From Pseudomonas rhizoryzae (GTDB taxonomy: Bacteria; Pseudomonadota; Gammaproteobacteria; Pseudomonadales; Pseudomonadaceae), in NCBI RefSeq assembly GCF_005250615.1, contig NZ_SULM01000007.1, forward strand, positions 304,694 through 368,693: 64,000 nt of DNA. The letters are read 5' to 3'. The position numbers and the translations under genes were made by a program. Position 1 is the stretch's first letter. Each line of letters opens with the position of its first letter. Below are positions 27,237-35,297 of this stretch, one piece after another. Below the pieces are notes generated by a model. It saw only the letters and a program-made list of their open reading frames with translations, ran no database searches and was not told the origin of the DNA.

Positions 27237-28319
27237 ATGGGCAGCCGTATACATAATAGTCGCTTATCGAAATTGCTGGCCGACACCTCCACGGCAGTGG
27301 CCGCAGCCACTACAAAGGATGAGCTTCTTTCGGCCACCCAAGGCCTACGTGACTTCGAGGGGCCGCTCAGATTCTACAATTCTAGGCTGTGGGTCTTATC
27401 GGTAGCCCTGATAATGGCGGCGCTGGGATGTTGCGGGGTAACGCCAGAGTCGAAGCTTTGGCTTAGCCAATGGATAACGTGGGACCCGAGCTTGCTCTTG
27501 CTAGGTCTTTTCATGGTTTTCGTCGTCGCTGGATGGGCATGTATCGCCTTCATACGAAGGCGTAACAAATTGGTGCCGAAACTTGCAGAGGAAATCACCT
27601 GGCGCGCTGCTGCACTCACCAATGGACTTGAGCCGGCCGCCGCTTCCCTCGATTATCTATTTAGCCAATTCGGAGATTATCATCGAGGTAATTACAGCCG
27701 TGAAATCAACTATGCATTGGAGGGCACTTCACTGGGCCGAATGCATGAGCTGAAATATCACTACTACCAGTTACACTATGTTGACGTGCAGACCGTATAC
27801 ACTAGAGTTTCAGATGGCAAGGGTGGTAGCAAGACGCAAAAGAGAAAAGTCTATCACCACTATTATCGCTATAGCCTAGTGATGGATTTTCCCTGGATCG
27901 CCAACATAGCGGTACGCGCCGGCAGCCATAAAGCGGTCGATCTGTCACAGGTCTTCGAGCCCACTTCCAGCGATTTCAACCGTGCCTTCACGCTGACGGG
28001 CACCGAAACCTTGGCTTGCGCCAAATTCGCCAAGCCAATCACCCTACTGACTTTACTACGTCTGAACGAAAGATTAGTTGAGCCCAACCTGGAATTTTCA
28101 GCCGAAGGCCTGCTGTGCCTTAGCTTTGATAATAAGAACTTGCTTGAGCCGGATATGCCCTATGACCTGGCCACACCAGAAGAGTTTTTCAAAGCTATAG
28201 AAGCTGGAATCCGCCTACCCAAGCTAACCGCCATCTTGTCCATCGTGCATGAACTCGCGGAGCAGCATGATGACAACTTCAGTCCTGTCACCCCATCCGC
28301 GGCTCTTCAAGGAGATTGA
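27237..28319 (+). CDS. DUF3137-domain membrane protein
   Basis: A 360-residue protein with two membrane helices (about 51-68 and 80-105), a cytoplasmic N-terminus predicted to be helical, and a soluble domain after about 115. DUF3137-like features are the basic RRRNKLVPKLAEEI after helix 2 and the strand-rich centre (QLHYVDVQTVYTRV, RYSLVMDFPWIANI). It is followed three bases later by a LemA-family gene, a pairing seen in many bacteria but without a known biochemical role. Lower GC than neighbouring operons. Confidence 0.7.
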   Translation: MGSRIHNSRLSKLLADTSTAVAAATTKDELLSATQGLRDFEGPLRFYNSRLWVLSVALIMAALGCCGVTPESKLWLSQWITWDPSLLLLGLFMVFVVAGWACIAFIRRRNKLVPKLAEEITWRAAALTNGLEPAAASLDYLFSQFGDYHRGNYSREINYALEGTSLGRMHELKYHYYQLHYVDVQTVYTRVSDGKGGSKTQKRKVYHHYYRYSLVMDFPWIANIAVRAGSHKAVDLSQVFEPTSSDFNRAFTLTGTETLACAKFAKPITLLTLLRLNERLVEPNLEFSAEGLLCLSFDNKNLLEPDMPYDLATPEEFFKAIEAGIRLPKLTAILSIVHELAEQHDDNFSPVTPSAALQGD

Positions 28320-28322
28320 AAA

Positions 28323-28889
28323 ATGGACCCCATCGTTATCTTTGGCTTGATCCTGGTCGCCGTAGTGATCAGCCTGATCGTGCTCTACAACGGCATCATC
28401 GGCGCGCACAACCGCGCGCAGCGGGCCTGGGCAGACGTGCTGACCTATGAGCGCCAGAAAACGAAGGTGCTCGATGCGCTTCAGCCACAGGTCGGCAATT
28501 ACCAGGACTACGAGCAGAAGCTGCTGACCGACATCACCCAGCTGCGGAGCGCCATTGCGGGTCTCCCTGCCGAGGCAGATGGTCGGGCGCTCGTCACTAC
28601 CGAGAAAGCCACCCTGGCGCTGCTGGATAGTCTGCGAGTGACCTATGAAGCCTATCCAGACCTCAAAGCCGCCGAGATCGCGACCTATTTCATGCGCGAA
28701 ATCACCGAGCAGCAAGAGAACATCGGCGCGGCTGTCACGGTTTTCAACCGGGAAGTAGAGCTGTTCAACAATAAGATCCAGATGTTCCCTGGCTCGTTCG
28801 TCAATGGAACATTCAACAAGAAGAGCCCGATCACCCCCTTTTCCGACTCCGAAGCGCAAAGAGGTTTTGAATACAAACCAAACTTCTGA
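28323..28889 (+). CDS. LemA-family protein
   Basis: A 188-residue protein with one N-terminal membrane helix (about 4-24, VIFGLILVAVVISLIVLYNGII) and the LemA helical bundle opening NRAQRAWADVLTYERQKTKVLDAL. NREVELFNNKIQMFPG is the family signature near 145-160, and EAQRGFEYKPNF is close to the conserved C-terminus. Probably anchored in the inner membrane with the bundle exposed. It is expected to act with the preceding DUF3137 protein. GGAG precedes the ATG. Confidence 0.88.
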   Translation: MDPIVIFGLILVAVVISLIVLYNGIIGAHNRAQRAWADVLTYERQKTKVLDALQPQVGNYQDYEQKLLTDITQLRSAIAGLPAEADGRALVTTEKATLALLDSLRVTYEAYPDLKAAEIATYFMREITEQQENIGAAVTVFNREVELFNNKIQMFPGSFVNGTFNKKSPITPFSDSEAQRGFEYKPNF

Positions 28890-29033
28890 AGGCTTACGAC
28901 TGAACAGGTTCGAAGCATGAGTTTCGCTATCTTGTGACACGCCGAGCTGAAGTCGCCCTCAGCTCCGGTCCCCTGCTTCGACCCTGCTACAGGTCATTGT
29001 TGGAATCATCCAGCTGGCTGCGTTTGCACGCAA

Positions 29034-29077
29034 CAGCCACGAAGAGGCTTATTCAAAGCTGAACAAGCCCGTGGCTG
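29034..29077. repeat. Stem-loop downstream of lemA-like gene
   Basis: CAGCCACG (29034) pairs with CGTGGCTG (29070), with an inner GGCTT/AAGCC pairing, giving an interrupted stem of about 13 bp. No T-run follows, so termination is uncertain. The 220-bp gap between 28890 and 29112 also contains a smaller GAGCTGA/TCAGCTC stem at 28944-28965. Confidence 0.4.
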
Positions 29078-29112
29078 GGTCTTAGCAAAAGCCCTCACCT
29101 ATCGATCCAGCC

Positions 29113-29595
29113 TCACAACCACCGATACATCACATAGCAATCCACCAACCCCAGGCTCCCATGCCGATAAGCCTTGGGCAGGGTGCCGACGATCTGGAAG
29201 CCGTGTTTCTGCCACAGCCGTACCGCCACGCTGTTGCTCGCCACCACCGAGTTGAATTGCATCGCCAGGAAGCCCAGCTCACGCGCCACCTGCAGCGAGT
29301 GCTCGCAGAGGGCACCGGCCACGCCCTGGCCGCGGGCGGCGGGGGCGACCATGTAGCCGCAGTTGCAGACGTGGTCGCCCGGGCCCATGGCGTTGGCCTT
29401 GAGGTAGTAGCTGCCGAGGATCTGCCCCTCGCGCTCGGCGACGTAGGTCGCTCGCGGCACCTCTACCCAAAGGCGCCAAGCCTCCTCGCGGGTCATGTCG
29501 GGGGCGTAGGCATAGGTCTCCTGCGCCTGGACGACTTGCTGGATGAGCGGCCAGACCTGGTCGAAATCGGCGGCTTCGAGCGGACGGATAAGCAT
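29113..29595 (-). CDS. GNAT-family N-acetyltransferase
   Basis: A 160-residue acetyltransferase, MLIRPLEAADFDQVWPLIQQVV. The acetyl-CoA binding loop is VAPAARGQGVAGALCEHSLQVARELGF (Q/RxxGxA pattern near 98-110), and the C-terminal NSVAVRLWQKHGF motif is typical of the fold. The substrate is unknown. The start ATG 29595 is unambiguous because the N-terminal strand begins there. Confidence 0.87.
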   Translation of the reverse strand: MLIRPLEAADFDQVWPLIQQVVQAQETYAYAPDMTREEAWRLWVEVPRATYVAEREGQILGSYYLKANAMGPGDHVCNCGYMVAPAARGQGVAGALCEHSLQVARELGFLAMQFNSVVASNSVAVRLWQKHGFQIVGTLPKAYRHGSLGLVDCYVMYRWL

Positions 29596-29632
29596 GGGTT
29601 ACCTCGGCGGACAGGGGGGACGCCAGTGTCCC

Positions 29633-29800
29633 CTAGCCGGCCGAGCCTGCCAAATCCTCGTCCTCGGCCAGGAGCGCCTGACCGCTCTGGCGGCAGGCCG
29701 CCAAGAGCTCCTCGGCAAGATCCTCCTCATCCAGCGCCCGCGCCAGGGCCACGCCGCCGATCAGGGTGGTGGCCAGTTGCAGCGCCCGGCGGCGGCGTTG
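29633..29800 (-). pseudogene. 3' remnant of a TetR-family regulator gene
   Basis: About 56 minus-strand codons ending at a TAG (29633) read AQRRRRALQLATTLIGGVALARAL...LAEELLAACR, the usual C-terminal helix region of TetR-family repressors. No helix-turn-helix or start precedes it: the frame runs into the remnant of a GST gene on the other strand. The 5' half has been lost by deletion. Confidence 0.5.
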
Positions 29801-29814
29801 CGCCGCTGGCCCTG

Positions 29815-30075
29815 GCAGATCGTGCTCCAGCCGCCGCCGAGGTCAGCGCGACCCTGGCGGTGCTCGACCGCCAACTGGGCGATGACGCCTTTCTCTGCAC
29901 GCCCAACTTCGGGCTGGCCGATGCCCTGCTGGCGCCCATGCTGGACTACCTGGAACGACTGCCGGAGCCACGCTGGCTGGCCACCTGGCCGCGCCTGGAT
30001 GCCTACCTCGCTCGCCTGCGGCAGCGGCCGTCCGGCCAGGCGATCCTGGTCGCCCCGGACTTCACCCTGCGTTAA
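29815..30075 (+). pseudogene. 3' remnant of a glutathione S-transferase gene
   Basis: The plus-strand frame from about 29815 reads ...VLDRQLGDDAFLCTPNFGLADALLAPMLDYLERLPE...WPRLDAYLARLRQRPSGQAI and stops at 30073. This is a GST C-terminal helical domain; the N-terminal thioredoxin-like domain is missing. Although the frame stays open to 29161, that part is antisense to the acetyltransferase. With the TetR remnant it marks a deletion junction near 29800-29815. Confidence 0.65.
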
Positions 30076-30213
30076 GCCAGCCTTAACCCGCCTTTGCTGG
30101 AATCACCGAGCGCGCCACGCGGTCCTTTGGCGCGTGCTTGAGCGGTGCCAGGCTATCGCGCCTAATCGATTCCGCCCCTCGTTCCCTATCCCGCGCCAGA
30201 TAGCCCTGCCTGG

Positions 30214-30233
30214 CCGCCTGGCTCACCAGGCGG
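30214..30233 (+). promoter_or_regulatory. GC-rich hairpin in the mgtA leader
   Basis: CCGCCTGG and CCAGGCGG form an eight-base-pair stem with a CTCA loop, 53 bp before the mgtA start. Leaders of mgtA genes often carry Mg-responsive RNA structures, but no known riboswitch class was recognised, so this is only a candidate. Confidence 0.3.
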
Positions 30234-30286
30234 TCGCCCCGCGCGCCGCAGCCTGTTCAGCGTGGTCTCGGCCACCGGGAGTCGCC

Positions 30287-32983
30287 ATGCTCAGCAAGCT
30301 CTTCACCCAACCCTTGCTGGCCTTTTTCAGCCAGCGCCTCGACCGGCGACTGTTCCGCCGTCCGGCACTCTGGCAGCACCTGCCCGCCAGCCAGGGCCAG
30401 CGCGAGCCCAATGCCGATTTCAGTCGTCGCCTGCACGAAGCCGCCGGTTCCGCCGAAGGCGAATTGCTCAGGCGCTACCGCAGCAGTCCGCTGGGCCTGT
30501 CCGCCGCCGAGGCAGCCGAACGCCGTCGCCTCCACGGCTACAACGAGGTGGAACAGGGCCAGACGCTCAGTGCCTGGCGCCACCTCTGGCTGAGCTATCG
30601 CAATCCCTTCAACCTGCTGCTGACCCTGCTGGCGCTGGTCTCGGCGTTCACCGCCGACCTGCCCGGCGCCGTCGTGATCGGCACCATGGTGCTGGTGTCC
30701 ACGGTCCTGCGCTTCGTCCAGGAATCACGCTCCAACCGCGCCGCCGAGCGTCTCAAGGCGCTGGTCAGCACCACCGCCACGGTGCTGCGTCCGGAGGCCA
30801 GCAATCCCTTTGGGGTCGAGGTGCCGATCCGCGATCTGGTGCCCGGCGACGTGGTACGCCTGGCCGCCGGCGACATGATTCCCGCCGACCTGCGTCTGCT
30901 CAGCACCCGCGACCTCTTCGTCAGCCAGGCGGCCCTCACCGGCGAATCCCTGCCGATGGAAAAACGTGCCCTTACCCTGACCGACAGCGGCAGCGCCCTG
31001 GAATGGGATAACCTCTGCTTCATGGGCACCAACGTGGTCAGCGGCGCCGCCACCGCCGTGGTCATAGGCACCGGCCTCGACACCTACTTCGGCAGCCTGG
31101 CGCAGCACGTCACCCGTGGCGGCGAGGAGCCCAATGCCTTCCAGCAGGGGGTCAACAAGGTCAGTTGGCTGCTGATCCGCTTCATGCTGGTGATGGCCCC
31201 GCTGGTGCTGCTGATCAACGGCCTGACCAAGGGCAACTGGCTGGACGCGACGCTGTTCGCCCTCTCGGTAGCGGTCGGCCTGACCCCCGAGATGCTGCCG
31301 ATGATCGTCACCGCCACCCTAGCCAGGGGCGCCGTGGTGCTGGCGCGGCAGAAGGTGGTGGTCAAGCGTCTCGACGCCATCCAGAACTTCGGTGCCATGC
31401 AGGTGCTGTGCACCGACAAGACCGGCACCCTGACCCAGGACCGCATTCTCCTCGAACGCCACACCGATGCCCGCGGCCAGCCCAGCGATGCCGTGCTGGA
31501 GTACGCCTATCTCAACAGCCATTACCAGACCGGCCTGAAGAACCTGCTCGATGTCGCCGTGCTGAAGCGTGGCGAACTCCGCGGCCTGACCCTGACCTAT
31601 CGCAAGGTGGACGAACTGCCCTTCGACTTCGAGCGGCGCCGCATGTCAGTGGTGGTGGCCGACGGTCGGCGCCATCTGCTGGTGTGCAAGGGCGCCCTGG
31701 AAGAGATGCTCGCCGCCTGCAGCCTGGTCCGCGAAGACGGCGCCGATCTGCCGCTCACTGCCGAGCGCCTGGCGCACATCCGGGCCCTCACCGCCGGGTT
31801 CAACGACGAGGGCCTGCGCGTGGTGGCCGTCGGGATCCGCGAGCTGCCCGGCGACAACCTGGATTACAGCGTCGCCGATGAACGCGACCTGGTGCTGATC
31901 GGCTACATCGCCTTCCTCGATCCGCCCAAGGAGACCGCGGTCGGCGCCCTGCGCGCCCTCGCCGACCAGGGCGTCACCGTCAAGGTCCTGACCGGCGACA
32001 ACGAACGCGTCACCCGCCGCATCTGTCAGGACGTCGGCCTGGACGTGGAGGGCCTGCTCACCGGTACCGAGATCGAGTCACTGGACGATCCCGCCCTGAG
32101 CGCCCTGCTCGATTCCACCACGGTGTTCGCCCGCCTCACCCCCGCCCACAAGGAACGCCTGGTACGGCTGCTGCGCGACCAGGGGCTGGTGGTGGGCTTC
32201 CTCGGCGACGGCATCAACGACGCCCCGGCGCTACGTACCGCCGACATCGGCATCTCGGTGGACTCGGCGGTGGACATCGCCAAGGAAGCCGCCGACATCA
32301 TCCTGCTGGAGAAGAGCCTGCTGGTGCTGGAGGAAGGCGTACGGCAGGGACGCAAGACCTTCGCCAACATGCTCAAGTACATCAAGATCACCGCCAGCTC
32401 CAACTTCGGCAACGTCTTCAGCGTCCTGGTGGCCAGTGCCTTCCTGCCCTTCCTGCCGATGCTGCCGCTGCAACTGCTGGTGCAGAACCTGCTGTACGAC
32501 CTGGCGCAGACCGCCGTCCCCTTCGATCACGTCGACGCCGACCTGCTGGCCCGGCCACAGCAGTGGAATGTGGAGGGCCTCGGCCGCTTCATGCTGTTCT
32601 TCGGCCCGCTGAGCTCTCTCTTCGACCTCCTCACCTTCCTGCTCCTGTGGCAGGTCTTCGATGCCAACACCGTGGCTCACCAGACGCTGTTCCAGACCGG
32701 CTGGTTCGTCGAGGGCCTGCTGTCCCAAACCCTGGTGGTACACCTGATCCGCACCCGCCGCCTACCCTTCGTCCAGAGCTGCGCCGCCACGCCGCTACTG
32801 GTCATGACCGGCCTCATCGTCGCCATCGGCCTGCTGCTGCCCTTCTCGCCCCTGGCCGGCTACTTCCGCCTGCAACCGCTGCCGCTGGGCTACTTCGCCT
32901 ATCTGGCCGCGCTGCTGGTGGGCTACGCCCTGGTGGTCCAGAGCATGAAAGGCTGGTTCATTAGGCGTTACGGCTGGCAGTGA
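30287..32983 (+). CDS. mgtA: Magnesium-translocating P-type ATPase
   Basis: An 898-residue P3B-type ATPase importing Mg2+ at ATP expense. Visible parts are the actuator LTGESLPMEK (TGES near 222), the phosphorylation motif CTDKTGTLTQD, the KGALEEML nucleotide-binding loop, GDGINDAPALRTADIGISVDSAVDIAKEAADIILLEKSL in the hinge, and about ten membrane segments. The length equals that of enterobacterial MgtA. The start ATG 30287 (MLSKLFTQPLLAFF) was chosen because the frame upstream overlaps GST debris. PhoP regulation is common for this gene but no PhoP box was identified. Confidence 0.94.
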   Translation: MLSKLFTQPLLAFFSQRLDRRLFRRPALWQHLPASQGQREPNADFSRRLHEAAGSAEGELLRRYRSSPLGLSAAEAAERRRLHGYNEVEQGQTLSAWRHLWLSYRNPFNLLLTLLALVSAFTADLPGAVVIGTMVLVSTVLRFVQESRSNRAAERLKALVSTTATVLRPEASNPFGVEVPIRDLVPGDVVRLAAGDMIPADLRLLSTRDLFVSQAALTGESLPMEKRALTLTDSGSALEWDNLCFMGTNVVSGAATAVVIGTGLDTYFGSLAQHVTRGGEEPNAFQQGVNKVSWLLIRFMLVMAPLVLLINGLTKGNWLDATLFALSVAVGLTPEMLPMIVTATLARGAVVLARQKVVVKRLDAIQNFGAMQVLCTDKTGTLTQDRILLERHTDARGQPSDAVLEYAYLNSHYQTGLKNLLDVAVLKRGELRGLTLTYRKVDELPFDFERRRMSVVVADGRRHLLVCKGALEEMLAACSLVREDGADLPLTAERLAHIRALTAGFNDEGLRVVAVGIRELPGDNLDYSVADERDLVLIGYIAFLDPPKETAVGALRALADQGVTVKVLTGDNERVTRRICQDVGLDVEGLLTGTEIESLDDPALSALLDSTTVFARLTPAHKERLVRLLRDQGLVVGFLGDGINDAPALRTADIGISVDSAVDIAKEAADIILLEKSLLVLEEGVRQGRKTFANMLKYIKITASSNFGNVFSVLVASAFLPFLPMLPLQLLVQNLLYDLAQTAVPFDHVDADLLARPQQWNVEGLGRFMLFFGPLSSLFDLLTFLLLWQVFDANTVAHQTLFQTGWFVEGLLSQTLVVHLIRTRRLPFVQSCAATPLLVMTGLIVAIGLLLPFSPLAGYFRLQPLPLGYFAYLAALLVGYALVVQSMKGWFIRRYGWQ

Positions 32984-33017
32984 GGGAGCGATGAAGGAGT
33001 CATCCCCTCTCCCTATA

Positions 33018-33195
33018 CGCACCCACCGGCTGACAACAAAACCTCCCCAGCACACCTAACCGTCCCCTCTCTCTGGGAGAGGGCGAGGGTGAGGGCCGCC
33101 CAGCTCCGCACCCATCGGCTGACTACAAACATTCCCCAGCACACCCAATCGTCCCCTCTCCCTACGGGAGAGGGCTAGGGTGAGGGCCGCCCAAC
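33018..33195. repeat. Imperfect tandem repeat, two 89-bp units
   Basis: The unit beginning CGCACCCAYCGGCTGAC at 33018 recurs at 33107. Each unit ends in a CCCTCTC...GAGAGGG stem followed by GAGGGTGAGGGCCGCCCA. It fills the space between mgtA and the SDR gene and may terminate transcription as a structured repeat. Confidence 0.75.
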
Positions 33196-33267
33196 GCACT
33201 AGGCGACTGTCTGTATCACCACGACCTGCTAGCCTTGGCAGCATCTTCGCCAGCCCAAGGACCACCC

Positions 33268-34026
33268 ATGACCACCGCTCGCCCCATTGCCCTCGTCACC
33301 GGTGCCTCCCAAGGTATCGGCCGCGCCGTCGCCCTCGGTCTGCTGCAGGACGGCTTCCGCGTGGTCCTCGCCGCCCGCCGCCTCGAGCCCCTGGAAGCCT
33401 TGGTGGAAGAAGCCCGCCAGCAGGGCGGCGAAGCCCTGGCGATCCCCTGCGATGTCACCGATGCCGCCAGCGTCGCGGCGCTCTTCGACCACATCCGCGC
33501 CACCTACGGCCGCCTCGACCTGCTGTTCAACAACGCTGGCGTCGGCGCCCCGGCGGTGCCCATCGACGAACTGGAGCTGGATGCCTGGCACCGGGCGGTC
33601 AACACCAATCTCACCGGCGTCTTTCTCTGCAGTCGCGCGGCCTTCGCCCTGATGCGCGAGCAATCGCCCCGCGGCGGTCGCATCATCAACAACGGCTCCA
33701 TCTCGGCCCATACGCCAAGACCCTTCAGCGCGCCCTACACCGCCACCAAGCACGCCGTCGCCGGCCTGACCAAGGCCCTGGCCCTGGACGGCCGCGCCTT
33801 CGACATCGCCTGCGGCCAGATCGACATCGGCAACGCCGCCACTGAGATGACCGAGCGCATGGCCAACGGCGTCCTCCAGGCCGATGGCAGCACCGCGGTG
33901 GAGCCGCGCATGGATGTCAAACACGTGGCCGATGCCGTCCGCTACATGGCCAGCCTGCCGCTGGACGCCAATGTCCAGACCCTGACGGTAATGGCGACCA
34001 AGATGCCCTATGTGGGGCGGGGGTAG
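33268..34026 (+). CDS. Short-chain dehydrogenase/reductase
   Basis: A 252-residue classical SDR. The NAD(P)-binding motif is [15 protein letters not shown] (about 10-24), NNAGVGAP is near 90, and the catalytic region is [31 protein letters not shown] with Ser, Tyr and Lys spaced as YxxxK. The start was set at [12 protein letters not shown] (33268), giving a normal N-terminus. An earlier in-frame codon lies 33 bp upstream. No linked pathway genes are present and the substrate is unknown. Confidence 0.87.
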   Translation: MTTARPIALVTGASQGIGRAVALGLLQDGFRVVLAARRLEPLEALVEEARQQGGEALAIPCDVTDAASVAALFDHIRATYGRLDLLFNNAGVGAPAVPIDELELDAWHRAVNTNLTGVFLCSRAAFALMREQSPRGGRIINNGSISAHTPRPFSAPYTATKHAVAGLTKALALDGRAFDIACGQIDIGNAATEMTERMANGVLQADGSTAVEPRMDVKHVADAVRYMASLPLDANVQTLTVMATKMPYVGRG

Positions 34027-34097
34027 GTTTCACGTGGAACGGTCGGGGCCGTGGTATTACAGGACAGTCGGTAAAGATGACCGACTCGCAAGTGGAG

Positions 34098-34489
34098 TAT
34101 TCGAACTGCCTATACGGCAGTGCATGCCCTCAGCCACCCAGCCCGCTGTTGGTAAGCCTTCCTCAGCTGCCTACTCTGCAGTGAACTCGCGCAGCTCGAC
34201 GCAATCAGGCTGATCGATTTTCTAAGCTGCCTACACGGCGGTGAACCAGGAAATCGTGGTCGTTCTCGCCGTGCCGGTTTTCTAAGCTGCCTACACGGCA
34301 GCTTAGAAAATCTTGCGCGGGTCCAGGCCCTCGGGCGGGTCGTTCACTGCCGTGTAGGCAGCTTAGAAACAGCGGGCTTGAAAGCGGTGCCCGGCCAGGG
34401 CGTTCACTGCCGTGCAGGTAGCTTAGAAACGCATGCCATCTGGCGTACCGACCGAGTACCGATTCACTGCCGCACAGTCAGCCTAGAAG
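34098..34489. CRISPR. Fused, bidirectional type I-F-like CRISPR array (cas-less)
   Basis: Seven repeat units with six spacers (one of 33 and five of 32 bases). Units at 34098-34125, 34159-34186 and 34219-34246 are in reverse orientation (TTTCTAAGCTGCC...). Units at 34342-34369, 34402-34429 and 34462-34489 are forward (GTTCACTGCC...). The central unit 34279-34309 is a 31-base hybrid that is palindromic: a reverse left half joined to a forward right half. The outermost units at both ends are the most degenerate (about 21 of 28 matching at the left). The 28-base repeat with its CTGCC/GGCAG stem is of the type I-F kind. Confidence 0.92.
34279..34309. repeat. Hybrid palindromic CRISPR repeat (fusion junction)
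   Basis: The unit begins TTTCTAAGCTGCCT and ends GGCAGCTTAGAAA, so both ends carry the repeat's 3' half. The five bases GGCAG occur at the joining point in both orientations of the repeat and could have served as microhomology. Flanking spacers keep the 32-base length. Confidence 0.85.
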
Positions 34490-34504
34490 CGAGCACTACG
34501 GCGG

Positions 34505-34792
34505 CTAAGCCTCCAACGCCGCCAGCACATGCACGGGATCGTTCTTGAGCGCCATCAACAGGGCCTTCGCCGGGCCGGTGGGTTCGCGGCGGCTTTGCTC
34601 CCAGTTACGCAACGTACCGACGTCGATATTGAGCTTCCTGGCGAACTGCGCCTGGCTAAGTCCGGTGCTCTTGCGGATCTCCTTGATCTGCAAGGCATCG
34701 ACGTGAAACTCACGGGAAGGTTGCCGCTCACCCCGGACGATCTCGTCCATTTGGGTAACGCTTTCCATGAGGTCATCTAGGAACTTGGTCAT
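34505..34792 (-). CDS. XRE-family antitoxin (HigA/NadS-like)
   Basis: A 95-residue DNA-binding protein with a C-terminal helix-turn-helix (LQIKEIRKSTGLSQAQFARKLNIDVGTLRNWEQSRREPTGPA) and an N-terminal segment that would bind the toxin. The start ATG 34792 is preceded by GGAG at suitable distance. A GTG at 34807 would overlap the toxin stop. It follows the toxin gene by five bases and is its antitoxin and probable autorepressor. Confidence 0.82.
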   Translation of the reverse strand: MTKFLDDLMESVTQMDEIVRGERQPSREFHVDALQIKEIRKSTGLSQAQFARKLNIDVGTLRNWEQSRREPTGPAKALLMALKNDPVHVLAALEA

Positions 34793-34797
34793 GCTGT

Positions 34798-35124
34798 CTA
34801 TCTCCACTTTTCGATCATGGCCTTCAAGGCTTTCCGGTCCTCGACTGAGAGGTTGTCCTTCTCGCTCTTGGGATAGATCAGTAGCAGGGCAATGCGAGCA
34901 TCGGCAGCGAAGTGATAGTAGATCACCCGAGAGCCGCCACGCTTGCCATGGCCACCGCTGGCGACACGGATCTTGCGTAGGCCACCGGTATCCTTGATGA
35001 CATCGCCTGCTGTCGGGTTTTGCGCCAGCTCACGCTGGAAAGCAGCGTAGGCATCATCCTCAAGCAACTCTTTGACGAGCCGGGTGAAGACCGGAGTTTC
35101 AATAAAGATCATGTCGCGATCCAT
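34798..35124 (-). CDS. RelE/HigB-type toxin
   Basis: A 108-residue RelE-superfamily protein, MDRDMIFIETPVFTRLVKELLEDDAYAAFQRELAQNP. The central GLRKIRVASGGHGKRGGSRVIYYHF and LLLIYPKSEKDNLS are the standard features of this toxin group, which cleaves mRNA on the ribosome. A start at the internal Met (35112) is equally possible. It sits between two CRISPR arrays with its antitoxin downstream. Confidence 0.82.
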   Translation of the reverse strand: MDRDMIFIETPVFTRLVKELLEDDAYAAFQRELAQNPTAGDVIKDTGGLRKIRVASGGHGKRGGSRVIYYHFAADARIALLLIYPKSEKDNLSVEDRKALKAMIEKWR

Positions 35125-35178
35125 GCGTCATTGGCGTACCACGATCATACCGCGGTCGCTATGTAAGTCAATGACGCA
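35124..35178. promoter_or_regulatory. Inverted repeat at toxin-antitoxin promoter
   Basis: TGCGTCATTG (35124-35133) and its complement CAATGACGCA (35169-35178) flank 35 bp just upstream of the toxin start. Paired half-sites around the promoter are common autoregulatory operators of toxin-antitoxin modules. The first copy overlaps the toxin start codon if translation begins at 35124. Confidence 0.5.
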
Positions 35179-35297
35179 CTGCTCACTCTGGTGCAGCCGT
35201 ACATAGATAGCTATGGTCGTTGGCCGTAAGTCTCCAGGCTATTCTTGTTGGTGGAGCCAACGCCCAGGCGAGCCGGAATCGATCGGAGGAAGACAGC

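Noticed and set aside
29161..29814. Upstream extension of the GST frame as a fusion protein
   Set aside because: In this frame the sequence is antisense to the acetyltransferase and TetR remnant, with no GST N-terminal domain.
29543..30286. N-terminal extension of the mgtA frame
   Set aside because: The frame stays open through GST debris and non-coding DNA. MgtA-like sequence starts at 30287 and gives the family length exactly.
34219..34369. Array 1 read as a single unidirectional CRISPR or as an ordinary palindromic REP
   Set aside because: Repeat orientation changes within it, spacers are unique 32-mers, and flanking units match the I-F-type repeat, so neither reading fits.
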